From NCBI RefSeq assembly GCF_900113045.1, contig NZ_FONY01000009.1, positions 62,001 through 126,000 on the forward strand: a DNA stretch of 64,000 nt. Direction: 5' to 3'. Of the stretch, positions 51,753-59,900 are shown one piece after another. Under the pieces are notes generated by a model. The model was not told the DNA's origin, did not search any database, and was given only the letters and a program-made list of their open reading frames with translations. The first letter of the stretch is position 1, and every line of letters begins with the position of its first letter. The translations under genes were made by a program, and so were the position numbers. This DNA is from Thermoflexibacter ruber (GTDB taxonomy: Bacteria > Bacteroidota > Bacteroidia > Cytophagales > Thermoflexibacteraceae).

Positions 51753-51956
51753 TTAAGTATTACTTTTTCTTTTTTCGTTTAACTTCTTTGCACCGTAAAG
51801 TGCGCCTGCTGCCAAAAGTCCAAGTACGCCGCCGTCTATCGGAACAGCACCTGAATTGGGTGGCATAGGGTCGACTCCTGCTTGAGCAAAACTTGGATAA
51901 TCAAGAAATAAAAGGCATAGCAAAGCAAGCCATGAAAGCAAAAATGGTTTCATCAA
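51753..51956 (-). CDS. 67-residue exported protein made of a PID-CTERM-like sorting tail
   Basis: A signal peptide (MMKPFLLSWLALLCLLFLDYPSFAQ) is followed by a 20-residue spacer (AGVDPMPPNSGAV) and then PIDGG, a hydrophobic helix (VLGLLAAGALYGA) and a basic end (KKLNEKRKSNT). The order short motif - membrane helix - basic tail is the tripartite design of exosortase-type sorting signals; PID before the helix fits the PID-CTERM type I recall from Bacteroidota. The whole mature protein is little more than the tail. No exosortase gene is in the window. It lies 93 bp upstream of the secreted protease gene on the same strand. Confidence 0.6.
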   Translation of the reverse strand: MMKPFLLSWLALLCLLFLDYPSFAQAGVDPMPPNSGAVPIDGGVLGLLAAGALYGAKKLNEKRKSNT

Positions 51957-51989
51957 TTTTTGATTTTTAGATAAATGTTGATTGTAAAG

Positions 51990-52046
51990 TTTTCAAATAA
52001 CCCTGTTAGTAGTTGCAGACTTTAACTAACAGGGGGAATTTGAAAA
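51990..52046. terminator. Long inverted repeat downstream of the YD-repeat lipoprotein gene
   Basis: CCCTGTTAGT (52001-52010) pairs perfectly with ACTAACAGGG (52025-52034). The outer TTTTCAAAT and ATTTGAAAA pair too. The stem is AT-rich at the base as in a bidirectional terminator, 20 bp after the lipoprotein stop codon. Confidence 0.6.
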
Positions 52047-52065
52047 GTTTAAAAGGTTGAGTTTT

Positions 52066-52905
52066 TTAATAAGCATACTCAAACCTGATAGAGATAACAT
52101 CAGGTCTATTGGCTATCGATTGTGCTTTTGAGATAGGGAATCCTTTATCATTATACTGATAATCAAATAAATAAACTTTTTCATCTATCGCCCCATTAGG
52201 ATACACCGTTTTCATGCGGCGGTAGTTGTTCTCGTAGAACCTTGTATCAGGCAAATAAGGATACATAAATAACAGATTGTCAATGCTTTTTTTGTCATCA
52301 TAATCCTCATAAAAGACCGTATAACTCAGTTCAAATTCGTTGTTCTTGTTCAAAAATAAGTAAGCTTGTTGCGTCATGTTTCCTTTTGCATCATACTGAT
52401 AAGTACGCTTGATTTGCGAAGGAGTGTCTTCTATCGGTTTAGCAATCACCTCTACGGTTTCTACAAGTTGTTTTTTCTGATTAAAAGTATAAAAACTCGT
52501 ACTAAGCAGTTGGTTATTAGAAGTATAATAATTTTCTATTTTTTCTAATACCCTATCCTTGTAGAAATATTTACTATATCCATACGCCGATACAACCTTG
52601 CTAAGCCTATTTTCGCTGTCATACTCAAATAATTGAGTAAGCACTTGTATCGCGCCGTCAGGTCTATAAGTGTTTTGGGCAGTATATTTGATGATATTGC
52701 CTTTTTCATCATAGTCAAATACTTGAAAATCAGTAGGAGAGTTACTAATTTTTTTCAGTAATACCTTAGGGGCTACTGGGTCAGAAGGATTTTCTTCAGT
52801 TGGATTAGGTGAGTCAGCACCTTTTGGCTGACAAGATGACAAAGCTAACAATGCAATTAGAATTACAACAAGAGGTTGTAAATACAATTTTTTTAAAAGT
52901 TTCAT
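52066..52905 (-). CDS. YD/RHS-like repeat lipoprotein, function unknown
   Basis: A 279-residue lipoprotein (lipobox ALSSC) with a proline/asparagine-rich linker (residues about 25-45) and then a row of short YD-like repeats: FDYDEKGNIIKYTA, FEYDSENRLSKVV, YFYKDRVLEKIENYY, YTFNQKKQLVETVEV, YQYDAKGNMTQQAY, FDYQYNDKGFPISKAQ. These are the short beta-repeats of RHS-like and DUF4595-like proteins. No toxin domain is attached. It is likely anchored in the outer membrane. Its role is unknown. Terminator-like repeat lies downstream. Confidence 0.75.
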   Translation of the reverse strand: MKLLKKLYLQPLVVILIALLALSSCQPKGADSPNPTEENPSDPVAPKVLLKKISNSPTDFQVFDYDEKGNIIKYTAQNTYRPDGAIQVLTQLFEYDSENRLSKVVSAYGYSKYFYKDRVLEKIENYYTSNNQLLSTSFYTFNQKKQLVETVEVIAKPIEDTPSQIKRTYQYDAKGNMTQQAYLFLNKNNEFELSYTVFYEDYDDKKSIDNLLFMYPYLPDTRFYENNYRRMKTVYPNGAIDEKVYLFDYQYNDKGFPISKAQSIANRPDVISIRFEYAY

Positions 52906-53299
52906 AAATAAATTTTAAATTTTGACGATGAAAAGTATTTAGGTGATGAATAATAAGTTGAGCAAGAAAAGTTTTTATGATATAGTAATACTTATGCTCA
53001 TAGCTCTCCTAATTTGCAAGATAAATGCCATTATTATAGTGTGCTAATAATCAATAATTTAACTCAGAAACTATTGTTCATGACTGAACACTTATGTACG
53101 AAAGTAGAACAGCAACTTAGTTTTAATATATACTTTTCACTTGCCTCAGCCCAATACTATCACTCACATTTTAAGAACACATGACGGCAAAAAAGTCCTA
53201 TGAGTTGCATGCTTGGGAAGATTTGTAGGTGAAATATAAAAGTTTGGTGAGTGAAATGCTAAAAAACCAACTTGGCTTGCTGATGATAAAATCCTAAAA
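52906..53299. other. Intergenic region without a recognised feature
   Basis: This 394-bp AT-rich gap between the lipoprotein gene and the glycosylase gene shows no credible ORF, RNA gene or clear hairpin. Promoter signals for the minus-strand lipoprotein gene should lie in its left part, but no TAnnTTTG match was found at a fitting distance. Confidence 0.6.
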
Positions 53300-53938
53300 T
53301 TAATCCTTTGCTTTTCCCTTTTTATCTCGCCATGCCCACAAATAGCGGCACGCCCACGTCCGATAAGGCTGCCAAACTTTGGCTATTTCATGTAGTTGTT
53401 TTCTTTTCTCTTTTACATTCGGTTCTCCCACTTCATAGAGTTCTATCATGCTTTGATAAATGCCTAAGTCATCTATCGGAAAAACATCTGGACGTTGTAA
53501 AGAGAAAATTAAAATCATTTCCACTGTCCACCTCCCTACTCCTTTGATTTGAGTAAGTAATTCTATGATTTCCTCGTCTTGGTATTGTTCTATTTGGGCT
53601 AACTCCGCATGACGCTGAATCGCAAACTCTGCTAAGTTCTTCACATACTTGACTTTTTGTTTGGAAAGTCCGACCTTTTGTAGTGTCTGCTCCTCCAAGT
53701 CTAAGATTTGTTGGGGTTCAGGTTTACGACTTTCAAATAATTCTAAAAATCGCTTGTAGATGGTATCTGCCACTTTCACAGATAGTTGCTGAGAGATGAT
53801 AGAGCCTACCAAATCTGTAAAGAGGTGAGTTTGCATAGGTTTGACATAAGGCATATAATCTGTTTGAGCTATGACTTTTGCCATAATCCTATCCTTGCTC
53901 AGATGCAGAAGGATTTTTTCTTGGGTTTCTATATCCAT
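53300..53938 (-). CDS. DNA-3-methyladenine glycosylase II (AlkA-like, HhH-GPD)
   Basis: A 212-residue HhH-GPD base-excision enzyme. The helix-hairpin-helix is LTQIKGVGRWTVEMILIF, followed by the catalytic Asp in DVFPIDDLGI. There is no C-terminal iron-sulfur cluster Cys motif, which excludes EndoIII/MutY. The N-terminal QTHLFTDLVGSIISQQLSVKVADTIYKRF fits the AlkA-like single-domain group, which removes alkylated bases. It is transcribed away from rpmH, with a shared 151-bp gap. Confidence 0.9.
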   Translation of the reverse strand: MDIETQEKILLHLSKDRIMAKVIAQTDYMPYVKPMQTHLFTDLVGSIISQQLSVKVADTIYKRFLELFESRKPEPQQILDLEEQTLQKVGLSKQKVKYVKNLAEFAIQRHAELAQIEQYQDEEIIELLTQIKGVGRWTVEMILIFSLQRPDVFPIDDLGIYQSMIELYEVGEPNVKEKRKQLHEIAKVWQPYRTWACRYLWAWRDKKGKAKD

Positions 53939-54000
53939 GACGCTATTGAGGTATATTTTTCTTGCAAAGTATCTTTTCTTGAATAAAAAATTGCATAAAT

Positions 54001-54032
54001 TTTGGTAAAAAGCAAAATAATGTCTAATTTTG
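54001..54032 (+). promoter_or_regulatory. Putative rpmH promoter
   Basis: TTTG at 54001-54004 and TAATTTTG at 54025-54032 are spaced by 20 bp, close to the Bacteroidota -33/-7 consensus. Predicted 5' UTR about 50 nt, leading to rpmH, the small ORF and rnpA. Confidence 0.55.
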
Positions 54033-54089
54033 CACTCCCAAAACGATAGAGGTAGAAAAAGACAAAGAACTTTTTAAACAGATATAACC

Positions 54090-54248
54090 ATGAAAAGAAC
54101 TTACCAACCTTCCAATAGGAAGCGTAGAAATAAGCACGGGTTCAGAGAAAGAATGTCCACACACAATGGAAGACGTGTATTGGCAAGCCGTAGAGCAAAA
54201 GGTAGAAAGAAATTAACGGTTTCTGATGAGAAAAAACACAAAGGATAG
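54090..54248 (+). CDS. rpmH: 50S ribosomal protein L34
   Basis: The 52-residue protein starts [20 protein letters not shown] and continues [22 protein letters not shown], the L34 signature. An extension VSDEKKHKG is usual for this phylum. The usual partner rnpA follows 235 bp downstream with one small ORF between. dnaA is not adjacent, so the oriC-type rpmH context is not seen here. Confidence 0.97.
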   Translation: MKRTYQPSNRKRRNKHGFRERMSTHNGRRVLASRRAKGRKKLTVSDEKKHKG

Positions 54249-54296
54249 TTACATCTCTAAAACCATATTATTAGGAAACTTTAAAAATTACTTGTT

Positions 54297-54425
54297 ATGA
54301 ACTTAAGAGTAGCAAAAAAAATTTTAAAAAGCCAAGACGCATTAAACTACAATAAAGCTCAAATCAAAAAAGCGGAAGTAGTAATGAAGCGTGCTGAGAG
54401 AAACGCCGCAAAAAATAGCAAGTAA
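54297..54425 (+). CDS. Small basic protein of 42 residues between rpmH and rnpA
   Basis: ATG at 54297 opens a frame of 42 codons reading MNLRVAKKILKSQDALNYNK and then AQIKKAEVVMKRAERNAAKN. It is lysine-rich, wholly helical in prediction by eye and has an MxxRxAKKIL start I associate with small conserved ORFs of Cytophagales. Spacing (48 bp after rpmH, 58 bp before rnpA) and strand fit a three-gene unit. The function is unknown. Confidence 0.6.
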   Translation: MNLRVAKKILKSQDALNYNKAQIKKAEVVMKRAERNAAKNSK

Positions 54426-54483
54426 TTGCTTCTTGGTTATCAAATAAAATGATGCTTGTCATTAATTTTACAATATTAGCACA

Positions 54484-54885
54484 TTGAAACTGCATCGTTT
54501 TCCAAAATCAGAAAGATTACGCAGTAAAAAAGTTATTGAATCTCTTTTTAGTCCCGCCGATAAGTCTTTGGGCGGGAATGTTTTTTTATACCCTTTTAAA
54601 ATTTTTTGGCTGAATCCACAAGCAGAGGGAAGTCCTCTTTTCCCACAAGTTATTATTTCTATACCCAAAAAACATTTTAAAAAAGCTGTTGTCCGAAATC
54701 GCCTTCGCCGCCAAATCAAGGAAGTTTATCGCACTCATAAATTCAATTTATTTCAACACAAAAAAACACCCTTTGCTTTGGGCATAATCTATATTGCCAA
54801 AGAAAAGCACGATTTCAGTTTTATAAAGAAGAAGCTAATATACGCGTTGGAGAAAATGTTAAAAACAATAAAAGATACCCCATGA
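54484..54885 (+). CDS. rnpA: Ribonuclease P protein component
   Basis: RnpA assists the RNA subunit in maturing tRNA 5' ends. The 133-residue protein has LHRFPKSERLRSKKVIESLF, the RNR-type motif FKKAVVRNRLRRQIKEVYR and the strand FALGIIYIAKE. The start is TTG at 54484; no ATG exists upstream in frame, and MKLHRFPKSERL begins as expected for the family. The stop codon lies within the terminator stem at 54870-54902. Confidence 0.95.
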   Translation: MKLHRFPKSERLRSKKVIESLFSPADKSLGGNVFLYPFKIFWLNPQAEGSPLFPQVIISIPKKHFKKAVVRNRLRRQIKEVYRTHKFNLFQHKKTPFALGIIYIAKEKHDFSFIKKKLIYALEKMLKTIKDTP

Positions 54886-54902
54886 TTGGGAGTATCTTTT
54901 TT
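54870..54902 (+). terminator. Intrinsic terminator of the rpmH-rnpA unit
   Basis: AAAAGATAC-CCC pairs with GGG-A-GTATCTTTT (one bulge), loop ATGATT, followed by further T. It overlaps the rnpA stop codon. Confidence 0.75.
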
Positions 54903-54924
54903 GAAGTATCTTTGGTAGTTTGAA

Positions 54925-55158
54925 TTATTGTTTAGGATACATTTTTTCTTTAATCTTTAAGATGCGTTCAGCAGTCTTTCCTGTTTCATCATCAGGATAG
55001 ACATTTTTAGTCTGCCTTGCAGGTCCTCCAATATCGCCATAGATACGTTCATCATCTGCATTCACAGGTCTTAACTCAGCCCTGTTATGTCCTTTGATAC
55101 CACAAGAAAATAAGCCTAAGCAAGACAAGATGACAACGAATGTGAGTAGTTTTTTCAT
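54925..55158 (-). CDS. Small lipoprotein of 77 residues, function unknown
   Basis: The lipobox is LFSCG (Cys about residue 19) after the signal MKKLLTFVVILSCLGLF. The mature part is about 59 residues, polar and without membrane segments (ELRPVNADDERIYGDIGGPARQTKN, then YPDDETGKTAERILKIKEKMYPKQ). It has its own strong promoter candidate at 55229-55260. I do not recognise the family. Confidence 0.75.
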   Translation of the reverse strand: MKKLLTFVVILSCLGLFSCGIKGHNRAELRPVNADDERIYGDIGGPARQTKNVYPDDETGKTAERILKIKEKMYPKQ

Positions 55159-55228
55159 AGTACAATATAATCTATGTGAATTAATGCTATTGAAAATCGT
55201 AATTTAAGGTTAGAGTTTTATTTCGGTT

Positions 55229-55260
55229 CAAAGTTAAAAAGGAATGGTTGATAAGTCAAA
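55229..55260 (-). promoter_or_regulatory. Putative promoter of the 77-residue lipoprotein gene
   Basis: On the minus strand TTTG (55257-55260) and TAACTTTG (55229-55236) are separated by 20 bp. Both boxes match the Bacteroidota consensus. The 5' UTR would be about 65 nt. Confidence 0.55.
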
Positions 55261-55330
55261 AAATCCATGCAAAACTTTCAAATTATATGACTTTTCCTTA
55301 ATAAATCTAACTTTCTTTTTACAAAAAATC

Positions 55331-55338
55331 TAAATTTG
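55331..55338 (+). promoter_or_regulatory. Putative -7 box of the DUF6913-type gene and dapA
   Basis: TAAATTTG matches TAnnTTTG, 33 bp upstream of the ATG at 55371. The -33 box is weak (TTTC). Confidence 0.4.
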
Positions 55339-55370
55339 CGTTTCCGTTACGTAACTACCATGAATGAAGC

Positions 55371-55910
55371 ATGAATTTTCTTAAAAAATTTTTTTTAGAG
55401 TGGAAAATAAAGCAAGCACTGAAGGAACATCAAACCTCAGTAAACAGGCGTACTCCAAACTATGAAGAAGCAAAAAGTATAGGTATTTTACTTTACACTA
55501 CCAATCCTGCTGATTTTGTGGGGGTAAAGAAGTTGATTGAAGCCTTTGCCAAAGACAAGAAAAAAGTAATTTCCTTAGTTTATTTTCCTAAGGAAGAGAA
55601 TCTACCTACTTTGGATTTTCAACATTATGTACTGACCGACAAAGAGATAGATACATGGGGTAATGTCAAACTGGAAATAGTACAAAACTTTATAGAACAG
55701 CCTTTTGATTATTTGTACTGCATCAGCCGAGAAGAAGTATTAGTTTTTCAGTATATTCTGGCAAAATCTAAGGCAAAATGTAGGATAGGGGAATATAGTG
55801 AGAAAAATGCAGTTTTTTTTGAGATGATGATTCATTTGAAAGCTGAGCAAGAGATGAAAATTTTGATAGAACAAGCATTGCATTACACACAATCAATTAT
55901 TTATAACTAA
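55371..55910 (+). CDS. DUF6913-like protein coupled to dapA
   Basis: A 179-residue soluble protein I assign by memory to the Bacteroidota-specific DUF6913 type. Features are a basic helix at the N-terminus (FFLEWKIKQALKEHQ), IGILLYTTNPADFVGVKKLI, and FDYLYCISREEVLVFQYILAKSKAKCRIGEYSEKNAVFFEMMI. Its TAA stop overlaps the dapA ATG by one base (TAATG), so translation is coupled. The function is unknown; conserved linkage to dapA suggests a link to lysine or cell-wall precursor supply. Confidence 0.75.
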   Translation: MNFLKKFFLEWKIKQALKEHQTSVNRRTPNYEEAKSIGILLYTTNPADFVGVKKLIEAFAKDKKKVISLVYFPKEENLPTLDFQHYVLTDKEIDTWGNVKLEIVQNFIEQPFDYLYCISREEVLVFQYILAKSKAKCRIGEYSEKNAVFFEMMIHLKAEQEMKILIEQALHYTQSIIYN

Positions 55911-56791
55911 TGACAAATTTTAATTGGGAAGGAGTAGGAGTAGCTTTGGTTACGCCCTTCCATGCTGACGAGTCTATAGATTACAAAGGACTTTTAAGGC
56001 TTTTGAAACATACTGAAAACTATGTAGATTATTGGGTAGTACATGGCACCACAGGAGAAGCCGTAACTACTACAGCCCAAGAGAAAGCAGAGATTTTACA
56101 ATTTATCAAAGCCAATAATCCTAAGCAAGTCCCTATCATGTACGGCTTAGGTGGAAATAATACCAGGTATATTTTAGAGGAGCTAAAAAAAATTGACTTT
56201 GAGGGAGTTGGGGCTATACTCTCCGTTTCTCCTTACTACAATAAGCCTTCGCAAAGTGGCATCATTAAACACTATCAAGCTATTGCTGACCACTCTCCTG
56301 TACCTGTCATGCTTTACAATGTACCCGGGAGGACTTCTTCTAATCTGAGTGTAGAAACGACTTTGGCTCTTGCCAAGCACCCAAACATCTTAGGAATTAA
56401 AGAAGCCTCTGGCAACATTACCCAATGTATGCAACTTGCCAAAGACAAGCCTAAGGATTTTTTGTTGCTGTCTGGCGATGATATACTGACTGTACCTTCG
56501 GTAAGTTTTGGGGCAGTGGGGGTAATTTCTGTCTTAGCTAATGCCCTGCCCAAAGAGTTCTGCCAAATGGTAAAATTTGCTTTAAACGGCGATTATGTCA
56601 ATGCTTCTATATTACTGTATCGTTTTTTAGCTTTGAATGATTTGATGTATGCAGAAGGCAATCCTGTGGGAGTCAAAGCTTTATTAGAGGTTATGGGGAT
56701 ATGTGGAAGTTACGTAAGACCTCCTATGGATAGAGCATCTGATGGTTTGTTAGAAAAAATAAAACAAGAGTTGAAAAACTTTAAGTTTTAA
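55910..56791 (+). CDS. dapA: 4-hydroxy-tetrahydrodipicolinate synthase
   Basis: DapA condenses pyruvate and aspartate semialdehyde in lysine and diaminopimelate synthesis. The 293-residue TIM barrel has VALVTPFHADESIDYKGLLRLL, VVHGTTGEAVT, AILSVSPYYNKPSQSGIIKHYQAIA, VMLYNVPGRTSSN (catalytic Tyr) and ILGIKEASGNITQ (Schiff-base Lys). It starts on the last base of the upstream DUF6913-like gene. Confidence 0.97.
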   Translation: MTNFNWEGVGVALVTPFHADESIDYKGLLRLLKHTENYVDYWVVHGTTGEAVTTTAQEKAEILQFIKANNPKQVPIMYGLGGNNTRYILEELKKIDFEGVGAILSVSPYYNKPSQSGIIKHYQAIADHSPVPVMLYNVPGRTSSNLSVETTLALAKHPNILGIKEASGNITQCMQLAKDKPKDFLLLSGDDILTVPSVSFGAVGVISVLANALPKEFCQMVKFALNGDYVNASILLYRFLALNDLMYAEGNPVGVKALLEVMGICGSYVRPPMDRASDGLLEKIKQELKNFKF

Positions 56792-56925
56792 ACCTAAAAA
56801 GGGTTGAGTTGATATTCAAGAAAAAACCATTCTTTGACTGTAGTACCGATTTTCCAAACCACAGTGGAACTGTAGGTGAGTGTCTTTTTATAAACCTTAT
56901 GAGATTTAGATAGATTCATGAGGTT

Positions 56926-59900
56926 TTAGATTCTGATGCCTAAAAAAGTAATATCATCTCGCTGTTCTGTGCCAGTAAGTTGTGCTTCTAACTCTTTTTC
57001 TAAAATTTCTTTCTGGCTAAAAAGTGGAAGAGTATAGATATGTTTTAATTTTTCCTGAAGTTTGCTTGAGCCGTATTTGATACGATGAAGGTCGTTTTGG
57101 TCGGTAAATCCATCAGTGAGTAGGTAAATCATTTCTCCCTTTTGCAAATCTTCTATCACAGTATTCGTAAAAATGTGTTTCTCTCTCTGCTTGCCCCCAA
57201 TAGAGCGATTTTCTCCTCTATATTTAACAACGTCAAGACTATTCACGCGATAAAGTGGGAACTGCGCCCCTGAGAAGGTAAGTTTTTTTCCATGACTCAC
57301 ATTCTCCAGCAGACAAAGTCCCATGTCCATACCATCGTCATTGTATTTGTCCTCCTGACGTAAGATGCTTCTTACCTGCTCGTGCATTTCTTCCAAAATC
57401 TCCGCAGGTAAAAGGTAGGGCTTTTGGCTGGTAATTTCATTGAGTAAAATACTTCCAATCATACTCATAAAAGCACCCGGCACTCCATGCCCCGTGCAAT
57501 CTACCACAGCAAAAAATATTCTGTTACCTATTTTTTTACACCAATAGAAATCCCCAGAAACTAAGTCTTTAGCTTTGTAGATTACAAAATGATTTTGAAA
57601 GCCAAAACAAGAGTCGAGCATCTCTTCTGTGGGTAAAATACTATGTTGAATAGTTTGGGCATAGCGAATACTGTCTGTAGTATATCTGTTTTTTTCTTCT
57701 ATAGTGCGTTTAGCTATTTCTAATTGCCGGTAATTGTTGGCATTATCTATGGCAATAGCGATGTAAGAAGCCAAGTTTTTGAGTAAGTCTAAGTGTTGGG
57801 CATGATAGGAGTTTTTTTCTAAACTTTGCACAGTAAGCACTCCAATTATCTTATTTTCAATAAATAAAGGTACGTAAATCATAGATTGCGCCGCCTTGCC
57901 CATGATAGGCGATTGGCGTGCAGTGATATACTTTTTGTATTCGCTTTCTACATCATTTAAAAATACTTCTCTTTGATTCAAAAAGCACCAAACGGAGAAA
58001 CGCCTTTCATCATCAAGCGCATGGGTAAACTTTGTTAAAGTTTTACCATTTTCTATAAAGCCTTCAAAAACTATCTGTCTATTTTCTTTGTCATACAAGC
58101 CTATACCCAAGCCATTTGCTGCCATGAGTTGATTGACATTTTCATACACTTTGCTGATAATCGTCTGTAAATCAAGCGCATTGGTAATTTCTTGACCTAT
58201 CAAAGTAAGCGTTTTAATGTCATTCAATAGCTTTTCCAATTCATTTTTTTGAATATTGATTTCCTCCTTTTGGCGGCTAATCTCATTGGTGCGAAGCGTT
58301 ACTAAGTTTTCTAATTTTTTCTTTTGCATCTCTACCTGCCTAACCCTTTGTTGATAAAAATAAAATAGAAATCCTAACAACAGGATAACCGTCAGCACTC
58401 TGAAAACAGTAGTTTTCCAAAAAGGAGGCTCTATAGTAATTTTTAAGTTTACTTCATTTTTGCTCCATAGACCATCGCTATTAGTTGCTCGTACTTTGAA
58501 AAAGTAAGTTCCCTCGGGTAGGTTAGTATAAGTATCTGTTCTACGCTTATAGTTGGTTTCTCGCCAGTCTTTGTCAAATCCTTCCATTTTGTACTGGTAT
58601 TTGATTTTAGTAGGATTTTTAAAATCTAAACTGACAAAATCAAGCGAAAAAACATTGTCCTCATAGGAAATTGTTAGCTCCTTAGTCAATGAAATATGGG
58701 CTTTTAAGGGAGAATTATCATAATCTCTGACTGATTTATTGGCTATCTTAAAGTCCGTAAGTACTACATTAGGTGAAAAAGAGTTAGACTCCATAGCACT
58801 GGGCAAAAATGTGTTAAAGCCATTAATCCCGCCAAAAAACATTTCTCCCTTTTTATTTTTGTGGAAAGCATACAAGTTAAACTCATTGCTCTGTAAGCCG
58901 TCTTCCTCAAAATAGTTATATACTTCTAAGGTTTTAGGGTTGAACTTAGCTAAGCCACGATTGGTGCTTAGCCATAAGTTACTTTTTTCATCTTCTAAAA
59001 TCCCATAAATTACATTGTTAGGAAGTCCATTTTTTTCAGTATAGTAAGTGAATGTTTCTGTTTTTTTGTCAAAATAATTGAGTCCCCCTCCTACAGTACC
59101 TACCCAGAGGTTGCCTTGTTTAGTAACGAGCAGACAGTTCAGGATATTATTAGATAAACTTTTAGGATTGCTTACATCACTGACATATCTCTTAAATTTC
59201 TTTTTTGCTTTGTCATATTTGTTTAAACCTCCTTCTGTGGCTATCCAAAGTATATTTTCATCAGTATCTTGTACGATGTACTTGACAGTAGCATGGCTTA
59301 GAGAGTCGGGGTGGTTAGAAGCATAATGATTTTCAAAGCTACCTGTTTGTAGGTCAAGTTTAGAAAGTCCACCGGTTGTACCTATCCATAATACATCTTC
59401 TTTTGAATCGTAATATAGCCCTCTTGTTCCGTTATTTATCAAAGAATTAGGATTATTGGCTATATATTGGATATTAGTAACCTTTGGCAAATTAGTTTTG
59501 CTATCAAAAGTGATTTTGTCCAGTCCCTTGTTGAGCGTACTCACCCAAATATTTCCATACTTATCCTCGACAATCATGTTGATACGGTCTTCGCTAATAG
59601 GGGGAAGTGATTTGGTAGAAAATAAAGTAAATTTTCCTGTCTGTCTATCTATCATATTTAGTCCCCCTAAGGTTGTCCCTACCCAAAGCCTGCCTTTGGA
59701 ATCTTCAAATATACCTCGCATACTATTGGCACTAAGCGAGTTGGGATTGTTAGCTTCTTTCTGATAGTGTTTGAAGCGAGCTTTATCAGGGTCATATTTA
59801 TTGAGTCCCCCATTATATGTCCCAATCCAAAACAAGCCTGCTTTGTCCTGAAAAATGGAATTAATATCATTATTACTTAAACTCATTGGATTGGTTGCAT

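Noticed and set aside
53640-53690. GGAAAGTCCGACC string similar to the BIME-like doublets
   Set aside because: It lies inside the AlkA-like coding sequence, lacks the second arm and encodes conserved residues; similarity is probably chance.
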